Part shown: one piece after another, positions 33,584-45,130 of the stretch
Layout of the letters: each line of letters starts with the position of its first letter
How positions within the stretch are numbered: position 1 is the stretch's first letter
DNA from: Hymenopus coronatus
Taxonomy: Eukaryota; Arthropoda; Insecta; Mantodea; Hymenopodidae
Direction: 5' to 3'
DNA: 64,000 bases
Assembly: GCA_030762935.1 (NCBI GenBank)
Contig: CM060897.1
Location: 115,664,676-115,728,675, forward strand
Notes under the pieces: model-generated
What the model saw: only the letters and a program-made list of their open reading frames with translations
Database searches by the model: none
Told to the model about the DNA's origin: nothing
Made by a program: the position numbers and the translations under genes

Positions 33584-34448
33584 TTTCTCTATACGCACTA
33601 TGAACATAGTGTATAGAGGAGGTATTGCATCCACTCAAAAATTCTATACCGAGATTTCACCGGAAATATATGTTTTAGGGTCCCCTTTATCTAAAAAAAG
33701 CATTTTCGAAAAAAAGGTGCATGTGTGTGTGTCCGTGTGTCCGTGTGTCTGTGAACACGATACCTCAAAAACGAAAAGTCGGTAAAATACCAAACCTGGT
33801 ATTTAAGTTTAGTATCTTTCAGGAATGTGATGTGAAAATTTTGAGAAAAATCCCCCCACCCCCAACTACCCTTTACATTGAACTTTTTTCGAAAATTTTG
33901 ATTTTCTCAAAAATGGTTCTAATGATTTTGATTAAAATTTCGTATATTAAAGATACTTACACGGTAAATAAAATGTATATCTTGAATTTTCTGGAAATAG
34001 CCTCTGAAGACTACTTCATTCTTGATGCATTTTATGGATTTTTGCAAAACTGCTAAACCGTAAGAGATGGAGAAAATCTTACAACACAAAAAATGTAGAG
34101 CACCTTAAAACGCGCAATTTATGTTATATACATTTTGTTCCTGGAGTTTATCGTTTTTGAGATACTCTTTGTATTTTGATTGCAGCTTTAAAAACATACT
34201 TTTCTCATACAGGAATTTAGCAATTCCAGTCCATAGAAACAAAGGAAGTTCAGTCACAGAGCAACCAACTTTTGAAGAACACTAATTAATAATACTCCGT
34301 TATTTCGCCTCTACTTACAAGGAAGCAAGCAATAGGACTATTTCTGCTGATTTTTCTCGAATAGTATGAAGTAAATAGAATCATGAGGTTTTTAACAATA
34401 ATTTGTTGCAGAGATATAGAGAAAGTCATGCGAATGGAACACATCAGA
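33584..34448 (+). repeat. R880 copy, full length
   Basis: TTCTCTATACGCACTATGAAC through GCGAATGGAACACATCAGA. It includes GTGTGTGTGTCCGTGTGTCC and CCCCCCACCCCCAACTACCC and is a good consensus reference. Confidence 0.92.
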
Positions 34449-34454
34449 TTTTTT

Positions 34455-34664
34455 CACATAGCGATAGCTTTTAGAAGATTTGACTACCGTGATAGGCTTG
34501 TACGTATATTCTCTTATTTCCCTTCTGTTTAGAAGCAAGCAAGTAATAAGACCGATGCTACTAAAGTTTATCTTGAACTATATGATATAGATAAATGAAT
34601 AATGTGTGGTAAGAATTATGTGTTTGTAGAAAAGATAGAGAAAGGCATGTGAATGGAACATGTC
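34455..34664 (+). repeat. R880 3' part, duplicated at 37592
   Basis: CACATAGCGATAGCTTTTAG through GTGAATGGAACATGTCAGA. The same truncation point occurs at 37592, marking a segmental duplication. Confidence 0.85.
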
Positions 34665-34696
34665 AGATGTTTTAGTGGTGGGAATGCTCGATAGAA

Positions 34697-34699
<3 letters not shown>

Positions 34700-34742
<43 letters not shown>

Positions 34743-34743
34743 G
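34700..34743. repeat. (GA)n microsatellite
   Basis: A GAGAGA run of about 40 bases with one AAA interruption. The paralogous site at 38088 has only AGAGAGAGA. Confidence 0.95.
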
Positions 34744-34757
34744 AGAACTGTCGTTTT

Positions 34758-35622
34758 ACTTTCTCTATAGGCACTATGTACATAGTGTATAGAGAATGCA
34801 TTGCACTCCACCAAAAAATTCGATACCGAGACTTCACCGGAAATATATGTTTTAGGGGCCCCTGTATCCAAAAAAAGTATTTTCAGAAAAAGGTCCATGT
34901 GTGTGTGTGTCCGTGTGTCTGTGAACACGATAACTCAAAAACGAAAAGTCGGTAAAACACCAAACTTGGTATTTGAGTTTAGTATCTTCCAAGGATGCGA
35001 CACGAAGGTTTTGAGAAAAATCCCCCCACCCCAAACTACCCTTTACATGGAACTTTTTCGAAAATTTCGATTTTCTCAAAAATGGCTCTAACGATTTTGA
35101 TTAAAATATCATAGATTAAAGACATTTACCTGATAAATAAAATGTATATCTTGAATTTTTTGGGAATAGCCTCTGAAGAGTAATTTATTCTGGATGAATT
35201 TTACGGAAGTTTGAATAACTGCTGAACCATAAGACATGGACAAAAACTTACTGCTCTAAAAATGTAGAGCACGTTAAAACACACAATTTATGTTATATAC
35301 ATTTTTTTCGTGGAGTTGGTCGTTTTTGAGACATTCCTTGTTTTTGGTTTCTGCTATGAAAAACTTATATTTTTCTCATACAGGAATTTGTCAACTGATG
35401 TCCATACAAACAAAGGAACTTTAGTGACATAGCAACCAGCTTTTGATTATCACTTTAACCTATGGTACTCCCTTATTTTACCTCTACTTACAAGGAAGCA
35501 AGTAATATGGCTATTTCTGCTAATGTTTTACTGATTAGCATGAAGTAAATAGAAGTATGAGCATTTTAAGAATAATTTGTTGCAGGGATATAGAGAAAGT
35601 CATGTGAATGGTACACATCAGA
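34758..35622 (+). repeat. R880 copy, full length, with matching empty site
   Basis: ACTTTCTCTATAGGCACTATG through GTACACATCAGA. It is bounded by GTCGTTTT and TATTTTTAAACAAC. The paralog at 38101 reads CTGTCGTTTTTGAAACAACC with no R880. Confidence 0.92.
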
Positions 35623-35702
35623 TATTTTTAAACAACTTGTAGAATTAGCCTAGCTTTAACCGTAAAATTGCTAGTCCTTACACATCTAAATGGATCATTT
35701 TT

Positions 35703-36220
35703 ACTTTCTCTGGAGGTACTATGTACATAGTGTATAGAGAAGGTATTATACCCAAAAATGCTACACCGGAATGTCATGCTTTGAGGCCCCAGCAATTAAA
35801 AAAAAAATATTTTTTAAAAAAAGGTCCGTGTGTGTATGTGGACAGCATAGGCCAACACGAAAATTCCGTTAAATACCAAACTTGATGTTCAAAAGGGGTA
35901 TCTGCAAAGAGTGCAATAGGAAGATTATCAATAACCCCCCCTCATTCCCCATTCAACTACCCTTTACACGGAAAATGTTTTGACAATTTTGATTTCCTCA
36001 ACAATGGCTCTGACGATTTTAAATAAAATATACTATAGTGAAGATATTTACATCACAAAGAAAATATGTATCATGAATTTTCTGGAAATAGTCTCTGAAG
36101 ACCTCTTTATTCTGTATGAGTTTTGTAAAATATTTCATAACGTAAGAGACAGACAAAATTATCCCTCAAAAATATATATCACACAATTCATGTCATACAC
36201 TTTTCCTTACAAAGTTGACA
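35703..36220 (+). repeat. R880 copy, 3'-truncated
   Basis: ACTTTCTCTGGAGGTACTATG through CCTTACAAAGTTGACAA. It is followed at once by the next head. Confidence 0.85.
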
Positions 36221-36226
36221 ATTTTT

Positions 36227-36860
36227 ACTTTCTCTATAGGCACTATGTACATAGTGTACAGAGAATGTATTCCACTCCACCTAAAAATTCGATACCGCGA
36301 TTTCACCGGAAATATATGTTTTAGGGTCACCTTTATCTAAAAAAAACATTTTCGGAAAAAGGTCCGTGTGTGTGTGTGTCCGTGTGTCTGTGAACACGAT
36401 AACTCAAAAATGAAAAGTAGATAAAATACCAAACTTGGTATTTAAGTTTAGTATCGTCCAGGGATGCGACACGAAGATTTTGAGAAAAATCCCACCACCC
36501 CCAACTACACTTTACATGGAACATTTTTCGAAAATTTTTATTTTCTCAAAAATGACTCTAACGATTTTGATTAAAATTTCGTATATTAAAGATATTTACC
36601 TGACAAATAAAATGTATATCTTGAATTTTCTGGGAATAGCCTCAGAAGAGTAGTTTATTCTGGATGAATTTTACTAAATTTTGAATAACTACTAAACCGT
36701 AAGAGATGGACAAAAACTTACTACACAAAAAATGTAGAGCACGTTAAAACACAATTTATATTATATACATTTTTTTGGTGGAGTTCGTCGTTTTTGAGAC
36801 ATTCCTTATTTTTAGTTTCTGCTATGAAAAACTTATACATTTCTCATACAGGAATTTGTC
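36227..36860 (+). repeat. R880 copy, 3' third replaced
   Basis: ACTTTCTCTATAGGCACTATG through CATACAGGAATTTGTC, then an abrupt return to AAAAAAATTATTTTCAGAAA, the TG-block region of a second unit. This is consistent with unequal exchange inside an array. Confidence 0.9.
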
Positions 36861-37584
36861 AAAAAAATTATTTTCAGAAAAAGGTCCGTGTGTGTCCGTG
36901 TGTCTTTGAACACGATAACTCAAAAACGAAAAGTCGGTAAAATACCATACTTGGCATTTAAGTTTAGTATCTTCCAGGGATGCGACACGAAGTTTTTGAG
37001 AAAAATGCCCCCACCCCAAACTACCCTTTACATGGAAATGTTTTGGAAAATTTTAATTTTCTAAAAAATAGCTCTAACGTTTTTGATTAAAATATAATAT
37101 ATTAAAGGCATATAAAATGTATATTTTGAATTTTCTGGGAATAGCCTCTAAAGACTACTTTATTCTGGATGAATTTTGCATAACTACTAAACCGTAAGAG
37201 ATGGACAAAAACTTAACACAGAAAACATGTAGACCACGTTAAAACACACAATTTATTTTATATACATTTTTTTTCGTGGACTTCGTCGTTTTTGAGACAT
37301 TCCTTATTTTTAGTTTCTCCTATGAAAAACTTTTACATTTCTCATACAGGAATATGTCAACTGCTGTCCATACAAACAAAGGAACTTCAGTGACATAGCA
37401 ACCGGCTTTTGACTATCATTTTAACCTATGGTACTCCCTTATTCGCTTCTACTTACAAGGAAGCAAGTAATATGGCTTTTTCTGTTAATTTTTTACTGAT
37501 TAGCATGAAGTAAATAGAAGTATAAGCTTTTTAAGAATAATTTGTTGCGGAGATGTAGCGAAAATCATGTGAATGGTACACATA
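36861..37584 (+). repeat. R880 copy, head-truncated
   Basis: Starts at AAAAGGTCCGTGTGTGTCC and ends GTGAATGGTACACATAA. Confidence 0.88.
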
Positions 37585-37591
37585 ATTTTTT

Positions 37592-38061
37592 CACATAGCG
37601 ATAGCTTTTAAAGGATTTGACTATCGCATTAGCCTTAAGTATTGCCTATTCCCCTTCTGCTTATAAGAAAGTAAGTAATACTTTCCGCTAATTTTTATCT
37701 CGAATAACATGATATAGAAAAATGAATAATGTTTTATAAGAATAATTTGTTTGCAGAAAAGGTAGAAAAAGGTATTTGAATGGAACACATCAAAAATTAA
37801 ATTAAATGGAGTTTTATTTGTGGACGTTCTTTAACTGCTGTGGTTCTCAGCGTCCCGTTCTACACTGGGCGTCCAAGACCGCTTAATTTTGCTCAGAGGT
37901 CTCTTTTATCAGGCTTGAGGTTCTTTTGCATGCCGTAAATCTACGACATGGGAACAACGGCTTTACTTCCCTTCCCTCCGCCGGATTTGAACCCGCAACC
38001 TTGGGTATATGAAGTTAGCATGGTGACCATTACACCACGGAGAGCCACCAACACATCAGAT
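37592..38061 (+). repeat. R880 3' part, interrupted by SINE-C
   Basis: CACATAGCGATAGCTTTTAA ... GAATGGAACACATCA, then SINE-C, then AACACATCAGATG. It is the paralog of 34455-34664. Confidence 0.85.
37793..38049 (-). mobile_element. SINE-C with 9-bp TSD
   Basis: The minus strand reads CTCCGTGGTGTAATGGTCAC (A box), GGGTTCAAATCCGGCGG (B box), then AAAGAACCTCAAGCCTG, GCTGAGAACCACAGCAG and AAAGAACGTCCAC. AACACATCA is duplicated at 37784-37792 and 38050-38058, inside the R880 terminus. Confidence 0.88.
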
Positions 38062-38190
38062 GTTTTAATAGTGAGATTGATCGATAGAACAGAGAGAGAA
38101 CTGTCGTTTTTGAAACAACCTGTAGAGTTAGCCTAGCTTTAACCCTAAAGTCGCTAGTCGTAACACATCTAGATGGATCATTTTATTTTA
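38062..38190 (+). repeat. Paralogous flank holding the R880 empty site
   Basis: TTAATAGTGAGATTGATCGATAG ... CTGTCGTTTTTGAAACAACC ... GTTAGCCTAGCTTTAACCC matches 34665-34757 joined to 35628-35700. Confidence 0.85.
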
Positions 38191-39540
38191 TATCTGTGAG
38201 GATAGCTATCACTTACCCTTCTAAAATCCTTGTTCCTCTGTAGCTTCTTTTCTCCGCTGTTGACTTATGTTCTGAAGAAGCAGTGTGGGTGTTTTCTTCC
38301 CTTCACTACTCAGATGTTACGATATGTTTCCTCTGGGAATATACAGTGACGGAAAACAACAAGGTTAAGAAAATATTGCTATGGTCTCAAAAGGAATAGT
38401 ACGGCAACACAATACGCCATTTATCCAAGTCTATATCTACACTCAGCGTTTCTTGTATCTAAAAGTGAAAACATTCTTCTGATTCTGGGATAAAAGGAGA
38501 TAGGAAGGCATTTATTACTTTCCCTGCCACGAACAGAGCTAGAAAAGGTAGTGCATTCCATATAAACATTCGCTACCGAGATTTTACTGGCAATACACGT
38601 GCTGGATACTAAAAGTTTTATATATTACAGTTGGAGTCTCCTGAATTAAAAACATATCATTCACAAGATCTTCTCTCTATTCTAACAAACTATTCCTAAA
38701 AATGCCTATTCTTCTATATACTTCATGCAAATCAAGTTAAACGTGTATATATCCATTATTACAGCCAAGTTTTGAGTTCCAAATTGCACAAAGTTACGAA
38801 CACCCAGAGGAAAAGAGAGGGTATTAGGCAAGGGTTTGTAGTGTAAACATGCACACGTTGTGGTATAATCTGTTCTAAAAGTAGCTCATTACATGTAATG
38901 ACATTATTTGTAATTCATAAAGTAACACATAAAACAATAATTTCATAATATGATTAGTAAATAAAACGGCTTGTATTTTTAAAAATAAAAGTATAAAGCT
39001 TGATATAACAAATTATGGATAGTAATGTACATGGCCTTGAACGAACATAAGTCAAGAAAACTCAATCAGAATTAATTACAGTGAATAACAACATACATTT
39101 TTGCTGTATCGAAAGAAAATCCTCTTTTCGTGCCATTCAAGATACGTTTGAATCACCCACAAGTTTGTTCATTGTTGAACGCCTACCCTTTCGTATTTTT
39201 CATCTGCGCTCTCTTTCAGTGTTCACAAGATTATTTACTAGCAGGAATTGAACGAAGGCAGGCACTGAGCAATGCTAGTACTGCAAGACATTTCGAAACG
39301 AGCTGTAGATACCACGCCTACTCGATCACATCATAGTTATACTCTGTGTGCACCGAATCGCAATCCGGTAATTTCGAGACCCCAAACCGACCTCTATACA
39401 TTATATACTGTATTCATTTATGTACCATATTTAAAATGTTTATGAGAATTTGCTATTTGTTTTCTTTTTGTAGTCATAAATAAATTTATATGTATACAGC
39501 TGTCTCTGGAAAGGTTTATTTCGATTAAAATTAAGAGTAA
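38191..39540. other. Mostly unique stretch with one R880 scrap
   Basis: Only 38515-38625 (ACTTTCCCTGCC ... CATTCGCTACCGAGATTTTAC) is R880-like. A 68-codon plus-strand frame at 39130-39336 has no recognisable domain. Confidence 0.4.
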
Positions 39541-39544
39541 GAAA

Positions 39545-39760
39545 AACATCTGTATTGTTCCATGACTTACTCGAACTATTCTGAGGCAAACTATTGTTCG
39601 TTATTCTTCTGCATATTCATGCATATTGAGCTTAACATTTTCAAATGTGTTTTTATTATAGACCTATTTTAAACATATAGAGAAAATAAAGTAATACTCT
39701 AGGCTAAAGTGATAATCAAACATTTTAAAAACTGGTTACTATGTGTTCATCTTGCATGAC
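39545..39760 (-). repeat. R880 3' part
   Basis: CTGTATTGTTCCATGACTTAC through AAAGTGATAATCAAACATTTTAAA, diverged. Confidence 0.6.
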
Positions 39761-39789
39761 AAGAAATAACAAAATAGGACATTTTTCAT

Positions 39790-40560
39790 TAATATAACCT
39801 TCTTAACCTGTTTGATATAAAACTATTCTTACAAAAGATTATTTATTATCTTCATCATGTTCTTCAAAATAAACATTACTAAGAATTGGTCATATTACTT
39901 GTTTTTTTTTTTTTTTTTTTTGTTTTTTGTTTTTTTTTGTAATTGAAGGGAAGTAAGGGAATACATTAGGCTAAAGCGATAGTCAAATATTTTAAAAGCC
40001 GGACGCTATGTAAAATAAATGAGGAGCGATTCACTTTATGGTCCAGTTTGAAAAAAGTTCGGTACTTTAAAATAAAAACCGATAGTAAGAAATATCTCGA
40101 AAATGGGCAACTCTAAAACAAAATGTATATGACATAAAGATCTACATTTACTGTGAAGTAAGTTTTTGTCTAATTCTTGGGGTTTAATCGTTATGTAAAA
40201 TTGTGCATAGCTCATCCAGAATAAAAATACTTTAGAGGCTATTTTTAGAAAATTCAAAATATACATTTTAGTTGTGATGTAAATATCTCTAATATATGGC
40301 TTTTTAGTCAAACTCATTAGTCATTTTTGAGAAAAACAAAATTTTCAAAAACTTTTTCATGTCAAGCGTAGTTTTTGGGGCGGGATTTTCTTTAAAATCT
40401 TCGTGCCGCATCGTTGGAAGATATATAGTAAGTTTGGTTTTTTATGTTTTGTTTATTTTTGGTTTTTGAGCTATACTGTTCTACAGACAGCCCCCCCCTA
40501 CACACATACACACAATTCAGATTTTTATAGAAGTTGTTCTTTTCTATTAAGTATATGCAT
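39790..40560 (-). repeat. R880 copy, diverged, with poly-T insertion
   Basis: ACAAAAGATTATTTATTATC through GTAAGTTTGGTTTTTTATG and the CACACATACACACA block. A T run occupies 39901-39937. Confidence 0.7.
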
Positions 40561-40564
40561 GTTT

Positions 40565-42000
40565 ATTTTTCCTCTGTGGAATTTCTACGAAGTTTCCTCA
40601 ATGGATAAATTTACATCTGAGCACAAAAGAAAATGTTAGGTTTTAAGAATTTGATAATATGTAAAACCATTCTCAGAGTTTTAATGTAGGATTTTCTTTT
40701 CTTTTCAGGTGAGCAAACTGAGGTACATTTTGCTACGGCGTAGTATAAGGGGTGAGTTACAATATACGACTACCAGAATGGCCCATTGCTGCGCTAAAAC
40801 TTTTGCGATTCTATTGTACAAGCATTCTACTTACAATGGCAGCCTGGATAAATACGGGTGTTAATGGTTCAGATACACATATTTTCATAAAATGTATATT
40901 TATATGCCTACATCTCGTTGTGTTAGTTATTCTTTGTCTTAATTAACGCAAAACGCATTCAAATTCACTTCCGATACAACATTCGTTAACGCGAGGCCTG
41001 CCCAATCTGCATTAAGTCTTCCGGCTCGTACTGTCTGGGAAAATAAACACGTATGAGCTACCCTTAAGTAATAGGGGTGTTTTTTTTTTTTAGTGTTACA
41101 GTTACAGTTTTACTTTTTTATGCATGCATGACTAATAATCAAGGAAATATGTAAACCAAATTTCAATTTCAAAGTTAATTTAATTATTTAGATATTAAGT
41201 AAGTTATGTCTCCTCCGACCGATATTAAACTAGTAGGTCACTTTTTATCGTGACATTCCTTAATACCTATAAAACAAATTTATCGGAGGATATTTTCATG
41301 TATTGGATAGTTTTTGGTTCATAAATATTTTATACAGCAAAATGTGGAAAAGTTATTAAAAGATTCGCATGATTATGATAATTATTTTTAAGAAATAAAC
41401 TTATATGTAAACTTCAATCAAAATTTTTCAGACATTTAGCTATACTTTTGTGGAGAAGATCGGTTTTAAAAACGGGAAAATGTACTTGAGAAAATTTCAT
41501 TTTGAAAAGAGACAAACGATGACAAACGACTTTAAAAATGAATCCTAAAATTGTGTTAGATATGCTCTACACATATTTGCATATAATTAATTTAAAGCAG
41601 AGTAAGATTTTTGCACATGCAATAAAAAGCCGCACTTCTGTGGCCCGTTAATAAACAAAATTGATATTTTGCAAATGGCAAATATTAATTTAAAGTTATT
41701 ATACATATCTACGATTCCACCTCTTAACATCCTGTATGTGAGTTTTAACCCAAGTTGCAAGTATCTTAAGCTCACCGAATTAACATTGAAAGTACTTGTA
41801 AACGCAGCGCGGAAATCATTAAAAACAAACTACTTTATTGCCCCCTCTTGACATGGGATTGTTGGTCGGTTACTTTTGAGTAAAGGAATTTATTCAGCGG
41901 AAGCTGTCATTTTGATTAGTTGACTTCTACAGTTTTATATCTAGTGGGAAAAATATCTTCTTTGAAAGGAGATATAAAAGGAAATAAATAAATGCGTAGA
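40565..42000. other. Unique AT-rich stretch
   Basis: No repeat-family match and no open frame above 64 codons. I see nothing to annotate. Confidence 0.4.
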
Positions 42001-42009
42001 AATCCTCAT

Positions 42010-42335
42010 CATGTTACAACTGAAACGTCCGCTAGAACAATCCCAAGAGGTCAGCTCAATAACCCTTGCAGGCAAGACGGCTCTTTGAGGTAGCCACGGC
42101 ATTAGCAGCTGCATCATCTGCCCGACTCCGCCAGCAGGGCTTGAAAACACGCCTGAAACAGGAAAGTGGGAAAAGCAGTGGAAATGAGAATAGTGGACTC
42201 AAAATATAAGCCAAAACCATCAATCGCCAAGACGACCAGGGAAAAATGACGAAAAACCTCATCCGGCCGCCGGAAATCGAATCCGGAACCTCCTGAAAGA
42301 CAGCATCATACTTTACCGCGGACCCAGTACTCACA
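42010..42335 (-). mobile_element. SINE-F, tRNA-derived
   Basis: The minus strand has TGGGTCCGCGGTAAAGTATG, then GGAGGTTCCGGATTCGATTT (B box with a long T-arm-like stem GGAAATC...GATTCC), followed by a GC-richer body through CTGGCGGAGTCGGGCAGATG. It is a single copy in the window; the right end is uncertain. Confidence 0.55.
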
Positions 42336-42417
42336 GTAAAACTAAACTTTTCTTCATACAGCTATATGGAACCGGTATTGTACAAACGAAATCAGACAAT
42401 TAGTGTCATGAAATAGA

Positions 42418-42660
42418 GTTTCACTTATGGATGCTCTTTAGCTACTGTGGTTTCAGCGTCCCATTCTATGTTGGGGGTAAATGACCGCTTAATCTTGCTC
42501 AGAGGCTTCTTTATCAAGCTTGGGGTCGTTCTACGTGCCGGTAATGTATGACATCGGACCAACAGATTTACCTCCGTTCCGACGGAACCCGTGCTAATGT
42601 TTACACCCAAAAAGTCCATCGTCCTGCTCTGGTTTGAACTCTCGTCCTTAGGTGTGTGGA
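42418..42660 (-). mobile_element. SINE-C, diverged
   Basis: ATGCTCTTTAGCTACTGTGG, GCGTCCCATTCTATG, CGCTTAATCTTGCTCAGAGG and TACGTGCCGGTAATGTATGAC follow the minus-strand SINE-C at 37793 step by step, with many changes. Confidence 0.65.
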
Positions 42661-42924
42661 ATGCTGTGGTTAGGTAGTACATTACTGAAAGTAAACACCG
42701 GTCACTTCTTAACACTATTCATAGTGATAATGAGGTATACAGTTTGACACCGTTGGAATGGAGGAGCGCGAATCAACTTCCTGCTACGACCTCAGCCGCC
42801 AGACTGACCGTTTATTTTGCAGGGTAGTTCGCGCCTTTTTGGCTACCGGACCGTGCTGCCCTCTGGTGGTATTAGTCTTAAGTTCCGTTTACCGTCAGCA
42901 GTGGTGGTGGAGTCTTGAGTTTCG

Positions 42925-42980
42925 CCACAGGTGCAAGAGCATAACATGGTAGCCAGTATACCACGAGGGTGATAGAGAAC
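42925..42980 (-). repeat. SINE-C-like head scrap
   Basis: The reverse complement CACCCTCGTGGTATACTGGC resembles the SINE-C A-box region. No body is attached. Confidence 0.35.
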
Positions 42981-43177
42981 TGGTGTTTCGTATACCTTCA
43001 ATTGTACTAATATGTATGTCCATTGTATTATTAACCGTTTTGAGTTGACATTTACTTATATTAATACGGTTTTATTTTTTTCTACTGCATATTTTTAATT
43101 TCTTTGTAATAATGTGAACATTCCTAATAATTACGATTCTGATTTAAAATTTTGAAGTCTTTAATTCCCAGTTTAAG

Positions 43178-43350
43178 CTAGTACATCAGTGAAATTGTGC
43201 TAAAAATTGTGAAAAACGGAAATATTACTCGTACTTTTCTTCATAATAAAATAATATGAGTTCTAAATGTTAATAGCATATACCATTTTTCTGAATGTCA
43301 CATTTGAACTACCAATTAACTAAGGCTATAAATGAACAGGCAATTAAGTT
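43178..43350 (+). repeat. R3 repeat piece
   Basis: ACATCAGTGAAATTGTGC ... CATTTGAACTACCAATTAAC corresponds to 2090-2260. Too diverged to classify. Confidence 0.4.
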
Positions 43351-43359
43351 AATACACGA

Positions 43360-43710
43360 AAAGTAGATATATTTTAAACACAAATGTTATGTTACATAAG
43401 ACTTATTATTTCCGAGATACTGCTTATTATTGGTTTCAATACTAAAATAAGTATTATTCATTTTGTCATACCTGTTTCTTTTGGTTTAGTCTGGACTATG
43501 CAAAGAAAATTGAATTACAGTCATGTAGGGATATGATTTTAAATGATTTGACTTGCTTTAGCCTAGTATATTCCCTTATTTCTCTTCTATTCATGAGGAG
43601 CTAAACAATAAGACGATTTCTGTTAGTATTTATCTTGATTACTTGAAGAGGATAGAAGAATAAGCTTATGTTGAGCTTTTTACAGAATAGGTAGAGTAAG
43701 TCAATAAATG
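43360..43710 (+). repeat. R880 3' half
   Basis: AAAAGTAGATATATTTTAAAC through AATAAATGGAACACGTTAG. Confidence 0.65.
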
Positions 43711-43812
43711 GAACACGTTAGGGTTCTGTAATATATCTAACTGTAAGCTCGATTTACTGTAAAGTTGAAGATTTTATGGAATAGTTTTAAAAATGCATCG
43801 TGTGGAATATTT

Positions 43813-44368
43813 ACTTTTTCTACACATACCATGTATGTATTGTGTAGATAAGGTATTGTATTTACGTTAAATATCTTCCAAGGGGCGACAGGAAGATTTT
43901 CAAGAAAATACCCCACCCCCAACCACCCTTTATATGGAAAAAAATTTGAAATTTTTGAATACCTCTTTATTCTGTATGACTTTGCATAACTGGTAAGCCG
44001 TAGTAGATAGATAAACTATGATATGTATATCTCATTAAAACACACAATTTATGTTATATACATTTTTTCGTGGAGTTTACATTTCCGAGATATTTCTTGT
44101 TAACCTGTAAACATGCAATAAATAAATAAATAAATAAATAAAATAACATTCCTATTCCACAGCACACTTCTCCAATGTATTCGACAATTCCTTTAGCCTA
44201 GTATGAGTATGTTCCCTTATTTTCCTTCTATTTACAAGAAAGATAGTAATAAGACCATTTCTGTTAATGTTTATGTCGAGTAGCATGAAGTATATAAAAT
44301 AATAAAATATTTAGTAGTAATTTATTACAGATGTAGAGAAACTCATGTAAATGGAAATCATCAGCTTT
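43813..44368 (+). repeat. R880 copy, internally deleted
   Basis: ACTTTTTCTACACATACCATG through CTCATGTAAATGGAAATCATCAG. It has lost the ATTCGATACC and TG blocks. An (AATA)n tract lies at 44117-44146. Confidence 0.75.
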
Positions 44369-44369
44369 T

Positions 44370-45130
44370 TTATTTGAACAATGAGTTTAGACAATAAAAA
44401 TTATTAGCGCTATAAAATTAGTATTTAAAAGAAAAAACTTGATAGAAAATTTCAACAACGCCGTTATTGTGTAATAACTGATATATATTTCAACACAATA
44501 TGTTGCACACTGTAGCTTTCACAATTTCACAGAGCATTCATTTATCTTAAGTGGTGTAGGGTTCTGATTACACTGAGTGATTCAAAAATACTTTAGTTGA
44601 AACAAAAGCCGGTTTATATAAATATATGCTCTAAAACGATTCGTTTTCGCGTTATCAATTTATTAATAAGAGTTTAAGTTCAACGGTTTTCCTGGTCCAA
44701 ACCAACAGCTTCATTTATTTATGCCCTCATTCATAGAAGACTTTGGCCAATTACCCTGGGGTGTTGGCCTTGTTTTGCCATGACTGTTTGTTTGCAGTTG
44801 TCATTTGTCAATTTGTAATTCCTAGCACGTCTTACAGGTGCTGCTTACAGGAATCTTCCAGACTTAATAGAAGAAACTTAGGCAGCAGACATCCCGAATG
44901 AAGAAACTCTTAATTTGCGTGTCATGAAACCCTGCGAAACCATTTGTACGAACAGAGAGTATTGACAGTCCATGCTTCGTCGAGTGCATGCGTGTAAGAT
45001 GCAAGAGAAGGACACTTCAGGCATTTGCTATGAGTGGTGTTTGTATTAAACAGCACTCAAGATGAAAGCGCCAAAAATTGAATCATGTGTCACTTTAGGG
45101 ATAGCATAATGGGGACCGATAACAGGACAC
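44370..45130. other. Unique stretch upstream of the hAT relic
   Basis: No domain or repeat recognised. It may include the decayed N-terminal half of the hAT transposase, but I cannot show that. Confidence 0.3.

Noticed and set aside
34578..34928. Minus-strand frames with Ser/Leu runs
   Set aside because: They translate the (GA)n microsatellite and R880 heads.
32710..38061. Satellite DNA interpretation of the R880 array
   Set aside because: Units vary in truncation point, orientation changes elsewhere, and single copies interrupt other elements, so the family is interspersed even though local head-to-tail runs exist.
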